NCBI GenBank assembly: GCA_023105745.1 | Contig: JALGQZ010000004.1 | Span: 37,013,937 to 37,077,936 of the forward strand | Direction: 5' to 3' | DNA from: Austropuccinia psidii | Lineage: Eukaryota > Basidiomycota > Pucciniomycetes > Pucciniales > Sphaerophragmiaceae | DNA: 64,000 bases | Part shown: positions 11,592 through 22,001 of the stretch, piece by piece | Layout of the letters: each line of letters starts with the position of its first letter | How positions within the stretch are numbered: the first letter of the stretch is position 1 | The notes under the pieces: model-generated | Seen by the model: the letters and a program-made list of their open reading frames with translations, nothing else | The model's database searches: none | What the model was told of the DNA's origin: nothing | Translations under genes and position numbers: made by a program

Positions 11592-13100
11592 CAAATTATG
11601 ACCACTTTAATGCAGAAAAACTCCTCTACAAAAGAATATTGAAAAAAACAATTTTAAAATTATCACCACCTCAATAAATACAAAGAGGAGTCTCATCAAA
11701 AATTCAAAATAAAATAAAAATGAAGCAAACCATACCAGGAAAGTTAAAAAAATATAATATAGCTCAAAACAAAAATGGTACTACCATTTATACTGGATGA
11801 TGTTCTTATAGCCCCAAATCATTGATTTTAGTCAATCTTTGACAAGCATTAATCCTTCCAGAAGCTGAATAAGAAGCTGAATACAGTACTCATAGATATT
11901 CAAGAGGGTGTGGGCTCCCCAAAAATAGCTAGTCTATAATTCAATTTGTCCCAACAGATCACCTTAGCTCAACAGATACTAGACCATCAGTACAGGGCAC
12001 CCCCCACAGAGTGATTAACATAATTCCAGAATTATTTTAGTTTTACAAAACTGTTTCCAGAGGCAGGATTTTGACCCAGGACTTTGGTGAAAGCTGGAAA
12101 ACAACCCAGAATTCCTAACTACTAAACCATTTCAAAATATAACATCACTTCTGAAATTGAAACCTCATTCTTCACCACTCCTCAAAAAAATATAATAAAA
12201 TAATTTCAAAAAAGAAAAAAGAAACTAACATAAAGAATCAATGAGAAGCTTAAATAAAATAATGCTACAATTAGTCTTTGTATGACTTTAACCTACAGGG
12301 TAGAAACCTTAAGGCTAAAATTATTCCTTTTATGACTTTAAACTACAGGGTAGCAACCTTAAGGCTAAAATTAGTCCTTTTATGACTTTAAACTACAGGG
12401 TAGAAACCTTAAGGCTAAAAGTAGTGCTTTTATGAATTTAAGCTACAGGGTAGCAACCTGAAGGCTAAAATCAGTCCTTGCATGACTTTACACTACAGGG
12501 TAGCACCCAGATGGCCAAAATTAGTCTTTGTATGACTTTAAACTGCAGGGTGCTTCTCAGACAGCCAAAATTAGTCATTGTATGACTTTAAAATAGAGGT
12601 TATCAACCTTATGGCTAAATTTAGTCTTTGTATGACTTTAAACTGAAGGGTGGTTCCAATATGGAAAAATAATTCTTTGTATGACTAAAACTAAAGGGGT
12701 AACACACCAGATTGCTGAACATGCAAGTAAAATCAAGTAATAAAGAAAACTTAGAAAAAATGAAGATATAAAGAGTAAAAACAAAAGTGGATAAAATAAT
12801 AATGAAAGCTTCAAGGTGAAATCAATGAAAAAATTTCAATCAAAATAAAACTATCAAAATTCATCCACTTTTTTCCCAGTAAGACAGTGAACTTCGCCCT
12901 TGTGTAATTCTGGACTAGTGTTCTCAAATGTATTTGTATGACATTGAACTTCAGGATTTGGTATACCTAATATATTGTATTTTATCCACCTAGAGGTAAA
13001 TTCATTGCATTACTTAAAAATACAACTCAAACTTAACTATAAACAAAAGGAAAATAATATACTGAAGAGACTTTTTTGATTTTCACTAAAAAAAATAAAA
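11592..13100 (+). other. Non-coding leader part of the family-2 element
   Basis: No supportable gene. It contains AT-rich sequence, a GC-richer patch near 11800-12130 and a 50-bp minisatellite (12266-12715). A gag frame, expected between LTR and pol, was not recognised. Confidence 0.5.
12266..12715 (+). repeat. 50-bp minisatellite, about nine copies
   Basis: The anchor TATGACTTTA (or a one-base variant) falls at 12281, 12331, 12381, 12431, 12481, 12531, 12581, 12631 and about 12680, an exact 50-bp period over almost every unit. Each unit continues with AACTACAGGGTAGCAACCTT and GGCTAAAATTAGTC. Later copies are more diverged than the first four. The units abut with no unique spacers. Confidence 0.92.
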
Positions 13101-16100
13101 ATGAAAAATGAAAAACTATATTATCAATTGATACTTTTAACCAGCCTAATAATCATGGAAGATAAAGCCGATGCATCAAGATATAAGTCAATACTCAAGA
13201 AGGTTAGACAATTTAATGAATCTAAACCTCAAGATATTAATGCACCCTTGAAAATACCTGAATTATCAAGAGATATATATGAAACACTTTTACCACCTAA
13301 CCCACCTATATTTATTGAAACATCAAAATTTACAAAAGAAAGAATTCAAATAATAAATTTTGGACCATCTTGATGGTTATCAGAATAATATATTAATTCA
13401 TCAAAAAAATTCATACTACTAAGGCAAAAGGCTATATCATTTTGTGAAGAAGAAAGAGGTTTACTCAAAAATTCATATGGAAAACCTTATAAAATACCTG
13501 TTATACCACATGAACCATGGCAAAAGAAACCAACACCAATACAAAAGTCCATTTTAACTCAATTTATTTAACTAGTAAGAGAAAGAATACTTACAGGACT
13601 CTATGAACAATCAATATCAAGCTATAACAGCCCAGTATTTTGTGTGGCAAAATGCAATGGAAAGCTTAAAATAGTTCATGATCTTCAAGACCTCAATAAA
13701 GTAATGCTAAAAGATTCAGTATTTCCACCAAATGTTGATGAGTTTGTAGGATCATTTTCAGGAAGAGCATGTTTTGGATAAGGAGATATGATGAAAGATA
13801 ATTGGATATTACTACAAGACCACTTGGAAGACTTCAGCTTACCAGACTACCTCAAAGAGAAAAAAGCTCTGTGACATTTTATCAAACACAAATGACTTGG
13901 ATGATTCAGTAGGAAATACCAGAGCAACTTGCAATATTTATAGATGATTGAGGGATTAAAGGACATATATCAACATATCAGCACAAAACAATGAAGGAAA
14001 ATAAGCTCATAAGAATATTTGTTTGGCAATATGAAGTACCATAAGAAAGAATACTTTTCAGTATAGAAGAGGAATGACTTACAATTCCAGGATCAATATT
14101 TGAATGTTTTGCTCCAGCACTTGATATTGTAGGGCATTTTGTATCTTTGAGAGGAAGAAACATTTGAAAACAGCAGATAACCAAGATACAAAATTTGCCT
14201 ATAATAACAACAAAGAGGAAATTTGAAGGATTCTTAGGACTATTTTCATATTTCAGAATTTTTATCAAGGACTTCTCCAAAGTTTCAGCACCATTTACAA
14301 GATTGACAAGGTAAGATGTATTGTGTAAATGGGGTGAAAAATGTGAAGAAGATTTCATAAAACACAGGGAGATAGTAGGAGAAGAAATCAATTTGAAGGC
14401 ATTTAACTATGATAAAGGGTCAGGAAAAATAAAATTAGCAATAATTTCAAGTTATATTGCATCTGGTGCATTTCTTATGCAAGAGGATTAGAATGTAAAG
14501 GATAGACCAGTACTATATGAATCAGTAAAATTTTCCAGACCATACACTAAATACTCTCAGAAAAGAATTATAATTGTGTGGTGTAGCAATAATACTCATA
14601 AAACTTAAAGAATTATTATTATGGGGGAAAAACTTTGAGCTTCAAGTAGATGCTAAAGCTTTAATAGAAACAATAAACACACTTTACTGACCATATTCAC
14701 CAATCACAAGAAGGGTGGCATTTATTCATATTTTTTCATTTGATTTTGTACACAAACCAGGGAAAAAATTTATCATTCCAGATTGGTTATAAAGAATACC
14801 AAAAGGAAAAGACAAAGAAATAACTGAAAGGAATTATTTTAATAAGAGGAGGATTGGATCAAACCTATTCCATAATTTGACCTAAAAGAAGTAAATACAA
14901 ATAAAGGGGGAAAATTATCAAAAAATAAAATTATAATTTAGATTCCAATAAAACAGGAAGCATTTGGAAAACATATTCAGGAATATTTGAATACTTTTAA
15001 AAAGCCACAAAGTATTGGAAAAGAATACTTCAAAAAAATTGAAAGAAGGTAAGTAAATTTCTATCTAGAAGGATGGCAGCTAAAAAAGAAGAAATCAATA
15101 ATATCTACAAATAGTTGTATAAAATAAAAAAAGGTAAGAAACAGATAATAAAGAAAATTAATGAAGAATTAGGGAATAGAGGGGAAAATGAAACATAAAT
15201 GAGAATCAAGAAAAGATATTGGTGGGGGGGATAAAAAATATAGTTAAGTAATGGGTTATATCATCTCAAGGATTTCATAAAAGGTGTCATTTTCAACAAC
15301 ATGAATAAGGGAAGTTATATGTAACATCTACTTTATTTGAAAGATTAAGCATGGATGCAGTTCATATTAAGGAAAGAAGATGGAAATAATTAGTTGTAGC
15401 AAAAAATGACTTTTTGGTATGGCCAGAAACGGTGTAAATAACAAGGCTAACTGTAAAATGAGTCTTGGAATTGTTTGGGTCAAAATTGATTTGTAGGTAT
15501 AAAGCTTCAGAAAAATTTACAGTTTATGGAGGAGAAGAATTTAGAAAAGAACTACAGGAAGCATTAAAAAGAGAAGGATCAAGAATCAGAATAACTACAC
15601 CTTACTACCCAGAATCACAAGGAATGTTTGAAAGAGGTAATAAGCAATTAAAAGATGACCTTGTAGAAATTTGTGGTGAAAATGGATCCAAATGGAAATT
15701 ATACTTACCAATTTTGACTTTGGAAGATCAAATTTCAACAAAAAAGAACAGCATGATACCCACCATTTGAGCTTCAATTTGGTCAGAAATCTGTTTTTTC
15801 AATTTATATTGAAACAAACATATATATAGCCTCTTAATGGAATAAAATATTAACAAGAGAAGAACTATTGGAAGAAAGAACCATAAATATTGTTGCAAAA
15901 GAGGAAACAATATTAGAAAAAGCAGAAAAAATAACAGATTCAAGACAAAAATCAGTTAAATATTTGGACAAAAAGATGGCACATAGACTGAGAAATCCAC
16001 TTCAACCAGAGGACTTTGTATCAGCTTACAATAAACCACTTGAGTCACAGTGAGGTTTACTCTTCAAAAACCATTGGAATGGATCTTGTAAATTTATCAA

Positions 16101-16240
16101 TCAAGTTAATAATGGACTTTATGAGCTTGAAGAATTGGATGGCACTAAAATTACAAGAATATTTTTAACAAGACACATCAAGAGGAAATATATTTCAATC
16201 AAGTTCAGAGACAGAAAATTAAAGAAGTGAAGAAATTGAA
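13101..16240 (+). pseudogene. Family-2 Ty3/Gypsy pol, heavily decayed (RT, RNase H, integrase)
   Basis: Fragments in order come from a Gypsy polyprotein. An open stretch at 13101-13373 precedes RT pieces at 13480-13780 (SSYNSPVFCVAKCNGKLKIV, LQDLNKV, VFPPNVDEFVGSFSGRACFG). An FIDD box, in place of YIDD, follows at 13937-13948. The RT/RNase H junction reads GFLGLFSYFRIFIKDFSKVS near 14230-14290. The integrase core at 15465-15770 shows RITTPYYPESQG and a catalytic-type Glu. The post-integrase region at 15868-16050 reads ESRQKSVKYLDKKMAHRLRN-like. Many stops and frameshifts interrupt it. The integrase motif expected as VDGG reads VYGG, so a catalytic Asp is lost. No chromodomain was seen. Confidence 0.85.
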
Positions 16241-16340
16241 GCTGAAGATTCAATATTGGAGGGAGAATAAATTGAACAAAATAATTAATATGATTGATAT
16301 TTCAAGCTTCTCAACTGGAATGCTGGGGACAGCATTAAAT

Positions 16341-16351
16341 AGAGAGGGGGA
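16341..16351 (+). other. Polypurine tract of the family-2 element
   Basis: AGAGAGGGGGA lies immediately before the LTR that starts TGTGGTATTTGATACC at 16352, the expected plus-strand primer position. Confidence 0.7.
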
Positions 16352-18058
16352 TGTGGTATTTGATACCAATTATACCAGTTTCAAGATTACCAAAAAAACA
16401 AGAGGAAAATGAGAATAAAGAAATTATGCAAAATGTGTTTACATATTACAACTACAGGTTTCACACAGGCATATACAATACACAGCCTCAAGATTTTATC
16501 AAAACAGTGCAAACTCACAAATATTCTCCACCTTATTTCATCATCAATAACAGATTATGCAATAAAAAGAAGTCAATTCAAATAGAAATACATTAATATA
16601 GACAACAGCATCAGAACTGTCTTTTTCCCACCTTTATTCAATTGAAAGAAGAAATACCTCAAGGCTATGCAGAAAATTGCAATATCTTTTCCAAGAACAA
16701 AGGTTTTCTTAGTAATAATAACATGCATCAAACTTTATAAAAGTGATGCAATCTCCATATTAATTTATACAATTCTGAAATAAAACCACCAGAAAATTCC
16801 CCTCAATACTGAATATCAAAGTTCAGATTATTAATTTATTATATACAGGAAAATAAAAAAAATACTTTCCTCACCTTCAAGAAGATGTTACCAGCCAAAT
16901 CCTCTCAAAGATACCATATCACTAGAAAAATTTTTAATTTTAATAAGCTTTATTTTCTCCACTTTTATTGAAAAAAAATCTCACCAGCCAAATTACCTCA
17001 AAGACATCACATGATTTTGATGATAAAAAGCACCACAAGCATGATTCTCTTAGAAAACATGTAACAAAGTTATCAAAAAGAAAAATTTCATCAGGAAAAT
17101 TTTCTCAAAGATTTAATATTACTAGGGAAAATTTAAATTTTCAGAAGCTTTATTTTCTCCACTTTCTTGGAAAAAATAAAATCTCACCAGCCTAATTATC
17201 TCAATAGCATCACAATATTTTCAAAAGGAAAACACCACCAGCATAATTCTCTCAGGAAAAATGTTTCCACATCATAACTACACATCTTACCAGCTAAAAC
17301 CTCTCAGCTATTATTTTTCTGAGTCAACTTTTTTGAGAAGCTCTATGAAGGCCCAAAATTTATAAATAGAGGTATTCTCTCCCTCATTTTTCTGATCATC
17401 ATGGAGCAAGCTCCCACTATCCAGGATCAAAACCATCCCTTAACTAGCAGGATTTCTAGAATAGTAGCAGTGTTTTAGTAATGAAAATCTCAGTAGGCTT
17501 GCTCAGTAGTTTAGTATTAGTGAGGAATAATAGTACAGCCTTATTAAAAAGCACAGTAGCTTAGTATTAGTGGGGAATAGTAGTATAACTGTAATTCAAA
17601 TCTTAGTATTTTCAAAAAAAAAATTAGTAGTGATAAAAAAAATATAGTATCAAATTTTATTGAAGAATTATTCTCAGTATTAAATCTAGTAGTCTTATTA
17701 TTAATATCAAAAAAATTATTATGATCTAAATAAAAAAATTATTATTAGTCTTATAACATAAAATATTATTCTCTATTTTATCAACAATTATAGTTTTAAA
17801 TCAGAGTTTTGATTGTAGTGTTATTTATAGGTCCGATTTGGAGACCACTGATAAGTCTTTTATATCTGTTAAATTCAAAAATCTTATTTTATCTGGTAAT
17901 TCTCTGTAGGCTGACTATTCAGTATTGTTTTTAGAGGCAGTTGATACACCTTAGCACCCATGGGTATTGGACAATTCTGAAATTCAAAAAATACTTACCA
18001 ATAATTTCCCCCTCATGTTACTTCCTTATTTCATCCCACACAAAAGGGAGTTACCACA
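16352..18058 (+). repeat. 3' LTR of the family-2 Gypsy element (about 1707 bp)
   Basis: It starts TGTGGTATTTGATACC and ends AGTTACCACA, so the ends are the inverted repeat TGTGGTA/TACCACA. It aligns with 7740-10044 but has two rather than five copies of the internal 200-bp repeat. It follows the pol fragment and polypurine tract in the expected order. The flanking bases ACATA do not match the ACTGG before the upstream LTR. Confidence 0.88.
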
Positions 18059-19300
18059 ACATAGCCCCACCAGAGGTCCAGAGTTGCAGTAAGTCCTCCC
18101 CTGGATCTCCACAGCTGAAGTGAGTACCTCTGATTAAGGTCTGAAGTTTCATTAAGTACCCCCACTTGAGGTCTGGAGTTGCAGTCTGGAGCTGCAATGA
18201 ATCATTCCCTCTAATTTAGGCAAGGGTTAACTCTATGTGAATCCACACCAAGCACCACTGCTTGAACAGTGATTTTCTCTGGTGATTACTGTGTCATAAA
18301 AAGAGAATTGAATTCTCTTGAATTATTCTTGAAATCTGGGTGGCTTCCTGGTGTTTGATGGCAAAACAACTCTAAGTCAAGTTCCTTTTCTTAAAGCCTT
18401 ATTTTCCCTGGTGCTTGATTAAATTAATTTTAGATTAAGTAGTTTTGAAACCCCTTTATATTGAGATTTTTTCAATCCAAGAAACATAATTTGAAGATAG
18501 TATTACAAATTCAAATTTGTTTTGAGAGTTATTTTTTGTACTGAAAAGATTTGAAGATATTTCAATCATTATTCCTTTGATAAATAATACATTTCTATAG
18601 TTGATTCAATTTTTATTTTATCATTGGATTTCTAGCTTAAAGCTATCATATCTAGAAGTTGATTTTTTTGTAAATTAAAATTATTGAGTTTAAATTGAAA
18701 AATCAGTGGTATTCAAATAGTATCTAAGATCTATATCATTATCCTAAATTTTCATTGTGATCAATACATAATTGTAAAAACTAAAAACAATTGGTATCTA
18801 TATGCTTCATAATAAGATTTCCATCCATAAATCCTTATTAAAAACCAAAAAAGGAGATAGTTAATTTTTTTCATAAAATTTCAATATAAACATCACTTGG
18901 TTCATTTGATTTCATCAAAGAATCCTGAATATGAGTTCTTTTATCATTCAAAGCTGAAAAATATGTTGAAATTCTAAAGTCATCCAAGGAAAAAACTTAT
19001 TTTCAATAAAGGAAAACTTTCAAATAATAAAAATTAATGCTAGCAAGAATTTATATATTTATCTCACAAGATAGAAAAAAATTGGAAATTGACTTTGATA
19101 AATGTTGATATTCCACTTTAATGCAAAAATTATGATATTTAAAATTTAAGTTTCCTTAAAATCAATTATGAGTTTTTCCATCCCATAAATATTGACTTGA
19201 AATCTTCAAGTTTATTTCAATAATTTAATTTTTTAGTTTCAAGTCTTTTTAACCATAAATATTAATAAATTTACTTTTTTCAAAAATAAACATTCATAGA
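18059..19300. other. Non-coding stretch with a short degenerate repeat and a palindrome
   Basis: About four degenerate copies of GGTCTGGAGTTGCAGTAAGT occur between 18070 and 18215. A 17-bp palindrome (AGAGAATT-G-AATTCTCT) lies near 18302-18318. The remainder to 19300 is AT-rich without a coding signal. Confidence 0.5.
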
Positions 19301-19884
19301 TGAGATTACTATTAAGGGGATCAAATCTGAGAAAAAGGAATGGAAACCTCTTTTAGTCCAATTTACAGAAGTGATAGTATGAGGATTTAATTTCACATTG
19401 GAAAAATGGAAGCCGCAAAATCTGCGCAATTTTATAAAATTTTTCAAAAAAATAAATTGATTCCAAGAATTATTTAAGTTGTCAATTACGTTATCAAGGA
19501 AAGTTAACCCTTTAAGAAGTCATGCAATATGAAAATTTTCAATCTTCAGGGAATGAAAGCAACCCTTATAAGTTCATAAAACGGATATTTCACTTTAAAT
19601 GACATTATTCTATTGAGTGAGGCTATGATATTGACAACAGCGTCGAGGCTGATTTCGTTTTTTTTTTGTAAAACTTGCTTATTAATTGAAAAATGACAAA
19701 GATGGAGCTTTGGTAGTACTTACTCCACCAAAAAACTAGCGCATAGGATTAAGAAATAAGCGGACTAACAGTCACATATGAGTACTAGTTTGAATTGTAC
19801 TTAATAATAATTCCTTGACATCTTTTATTTATTTGTGTTTTAGTTTGTTTGTCTTTATGAATTAGGAAAACTTTGCATTCCAAA

Positions 19885-20157
19885 TCAACAGCAATCTATC
19901 CGGAATTGCTGGTGAGGTTTACGAACAGTGAAAGTATTGGTAAGCAAGGACTTTTGTCGGTGATAGGCTTCATTATCCCATAAGAAAATCCTCAGTCTGA
20001 CCGATTGAAGGCTCGACAGAAGTACTGTACTGTACTCCGCTTTAAAGAATGTTTTGCCAACTGTTTGATTTTGATATTGATCAAAGTCGGACTTGCGGTT
20101 AGCTAATTGCTTAGGAATAGCTGCATTCAACTTGCGTTTAGTTGAAAGGTTTTCCAT
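19885..20157 (-). CDS. Open frame with weak resemblance to a Rab-type GTPase core
   Basis: A 90-residue frame starts at ATG 20157 (MENLSTKRKLNAAIPKQLAN). Its middle part reads FDQYQNQTVGKTFFKAEY followed by VRLRIFLWDNEAYHRQKSLL. This recalls the switch I to switch II stretch of Rab6/Ypt6 proteins (YQATIG..F..K, then VRLQLWDTAGQERFRSL). The P-loop expected upstream is not visible, the DTAGQ motif is not intact, and the segment between the two blocks is too long. It may be an exon or relic of a small GTPase gene, or chance. It lies in a CpG-containing island, which favours former host sequence over transposon. Confidence 0.25.
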   Translation of the reverse strand: MENLSTKRKLNAAIPKQLANRKSDFDQYQNQTVGKTFFKAEYSTVLLSSLQSVRLRIFLWDNEAYHRQKSLLTNTFTVRKPHQQFRIDCC

Positions 20158-20309
20158 TATACTTTGTCTTTTTGATACTTAAACTACGTCCAATAAACGC
20201 TACATAGCTTCACCTACGCTGTAAAAATGCGGAGGCCCCTCAGCTATTTGCTTCAAGTAATCGACTTGAGAGTACTGTACTGTACAACAGCAATGACACA
20301 CTCAATAAT

Positions 20310-20498
20310 GTGCGTGCTCTGACTTTATTATTTGTCATAAATATGGTGCTGTGTGAGTCTCGGACTGAGTTAATAGCGAAGCCTTGCAGGAGCAAGTGTC
20401 GATGCCAAACATACAATATTATCCAACGTCACATCAAGGCTGCAAGTCTAACTTGGGTTTCCACAACATGGAGGACCAGTTCCAGGCCAGAGGATTAG
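20310..20498 (+). CDS. Small open frame with a signal-peptide-like start
   Basis: 62 residues from ATG 20310. The first 15 (MRALTLLFVINMVLC) form a hydrophobic, signal-like start, followed by a Cys cluster (C26, C30 and C32 of KPCRSKCRCQT). Small secreted cysteine-containing proteins are typical rust effectors, but this frame is short, has no homology I recognise and no clear splice context, and overlaps an open frame on the other strand. Treat it as a candidate only. Confidence 0.2.
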   Translation: MRALTLLFVINMVLCESRTELIAKPCRSKCRCQTYNIIQRHIKAASLTWVSTTWRTSSRPED

Positions 20499-21629
20499 CA
20501 ATGGTCCAAGCTGAGCAGTCGAACACTTGAGGTGGAGCTCAGTGAGTTGGATGAGCTTAGGCCACTGATCCTTGGTGGTGCTCTGACCCAGTCTCCCTAT
20601 TGGAGTTGCTGTTGGACCGCTTGAGCTCTTTTGGGCAAAAAGCACCATGGGTTCTTGCTAGCTTGGCTTGCTCGAGATAGCCAACTAGATAAATAACAGC
20701 TCTCTTGGGAAATCTTAATGGCAAAAAAGCACCGACACTCGTAAATTGTTCACTTTATTTGTTGCATTACTTCAAGACTTCAAAGCGACTCACCTAAAAC
20801 CCCAAGAACTATAGCGAACGAGAAATTGACTCCTTTATCAAAGCACTTCTTATTAAATAGAGCTAAATAACTTTGAGAAATTTCAGCGCAAAGATGTTCC
20901 TCAATCTTGTAAAGCTTCTTTCTATAATGAGCATGCTGGTTGTGGTTTCCAGCTCACCTGCAAAAACAGACTCTGTAAGATTGCGCATTTGATAAAAGAG
21001 AGACTGACATAAAGGAAAGAAAATCAAAAGAACCTGACACATTCTTTTTTTTGGCTCACATAAAAGCATAAAATCGCAATCAAAAGGACCGGGCAGACTG
21101 AAGAAAACTTAGCCTTCGACAGAAGAGACCCTTTTGCTCAACCCAAACCATTTTGAATTTTCACCCAGCAATACGCATTGAAGAATTTGTTTGTTTTCTT
21201 TTTTGCGTAAGACACGAAAATCCAACATCTATTGATTCTTTCAAAAAATTGCCAAGGGAAAATCTATCATTTTTGTAACAATAGCCAGAGAACTTCAAAC
21301 TCATCAACTCATTCCTTTTTTTTTTGAACTCGATATAACATTCAATGCAATAGAAAATTAGCTCCTTCCATTTCTGATTCTCGCAGGTTTTCCCCCAAAT
21401 ATTGATAATTTATCAGTTTTGGAACTAGTTTCTGAGATTGAACTTCGAAATAAACAGAAAAAGGTGAAAACTAAATTGGCTTTGTGAGAACTGACTAGTC
21501 AGCGAAGTTTCTGAATGGCGTGAGTTATACCAAACCGCACCCTCGAGCCGTGAATTCTTCTGAATACGTCTAGTTTGGAAAGAAAAAAACTCATGGATAG
21601 AGAGATTCAGAACTGAAAACCTAGCCTAA

Positions 21630-22001
21630 TTTAGTGATTGGTCGGGTAAAACGTTGATAAAACCAAATGGAGCTGCCCTGCTCAATGAGAATCAGGGTAT
21701 TCTTAACGTAAATAATCATAACATAGAACCCGCCACCCCAAAATTGAATTTGGATAAAAAACTAAAAAAAACTATTGCGATTTGGATACTCAAAATAATT
21801 TCCCAAACAAAATATCCCATCAAGTGTGATTATGAAGTTTTTAAGGAGAGCGGCCTGACAAGCTATTCAGCAATCGGATCTAATTCACCATGCAAGAATC
21901 TGCATACACTCTTGTTTCTGTGTGTGCTTTGTTTTAGATTTCCCTTGTTTAGAAAAATATTACTGTATAAGTCTATATGTTTACATCTTTTTATTGAGTA
22001 A
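21630..22001 (+). CDS. Open frame of unknown function, possibly a terminal exon
   Basis: The frame is open from 21630, just after a splice-acceptor-like AATTTAG, to the stop at 22001. It has no ATG near its beginning, so a complete single-exon gene is unlikely. The translation has a mixed polar part (LNENQGILNVNNHNIEPATP) and a hydrophobic Cys/Leu/Phe-rich tail. I do not recognise it. It lies at the edge of the CpG-containing island. Confidence 0.22.
   Translation, partial: FSDWSGKTLIKPNGAALLNENQGILNVNNHNIEPATPKLNLDKKLKKTIAIWILKIISQTKYPIKCDYEVFKESGLTSYSAIGSNSPCKNLHTLLFLCVLCFRFPLFRKILLYKSICLHLFIE

Larger units (their letters stand above)
19300..21650. other. CpG-containing island with gene-like fragments, no resolved gene
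   Basis: Base composition is more even here and CpG is clearly commoner than in the flanking DNA. Short open frames on both strands (19885-20157 minus, 20310-20498 plus, 20448-20648 minus, 20863-21069 minus) and splice-like signals hint at an exon-containing gene or its remains. I could not assemble a consistent model. The motif GTACTGTACTGTAC occurs at 20022-20035 and 20272-20285. Confidence 0.45.

Noticed and set aside
12266..12715. CRISPR-like array
   Set aside because: The 50-bp units abut with no unique spacers, the repeats are degenerate and the genome is eukaryotic. It is a minisatellite.
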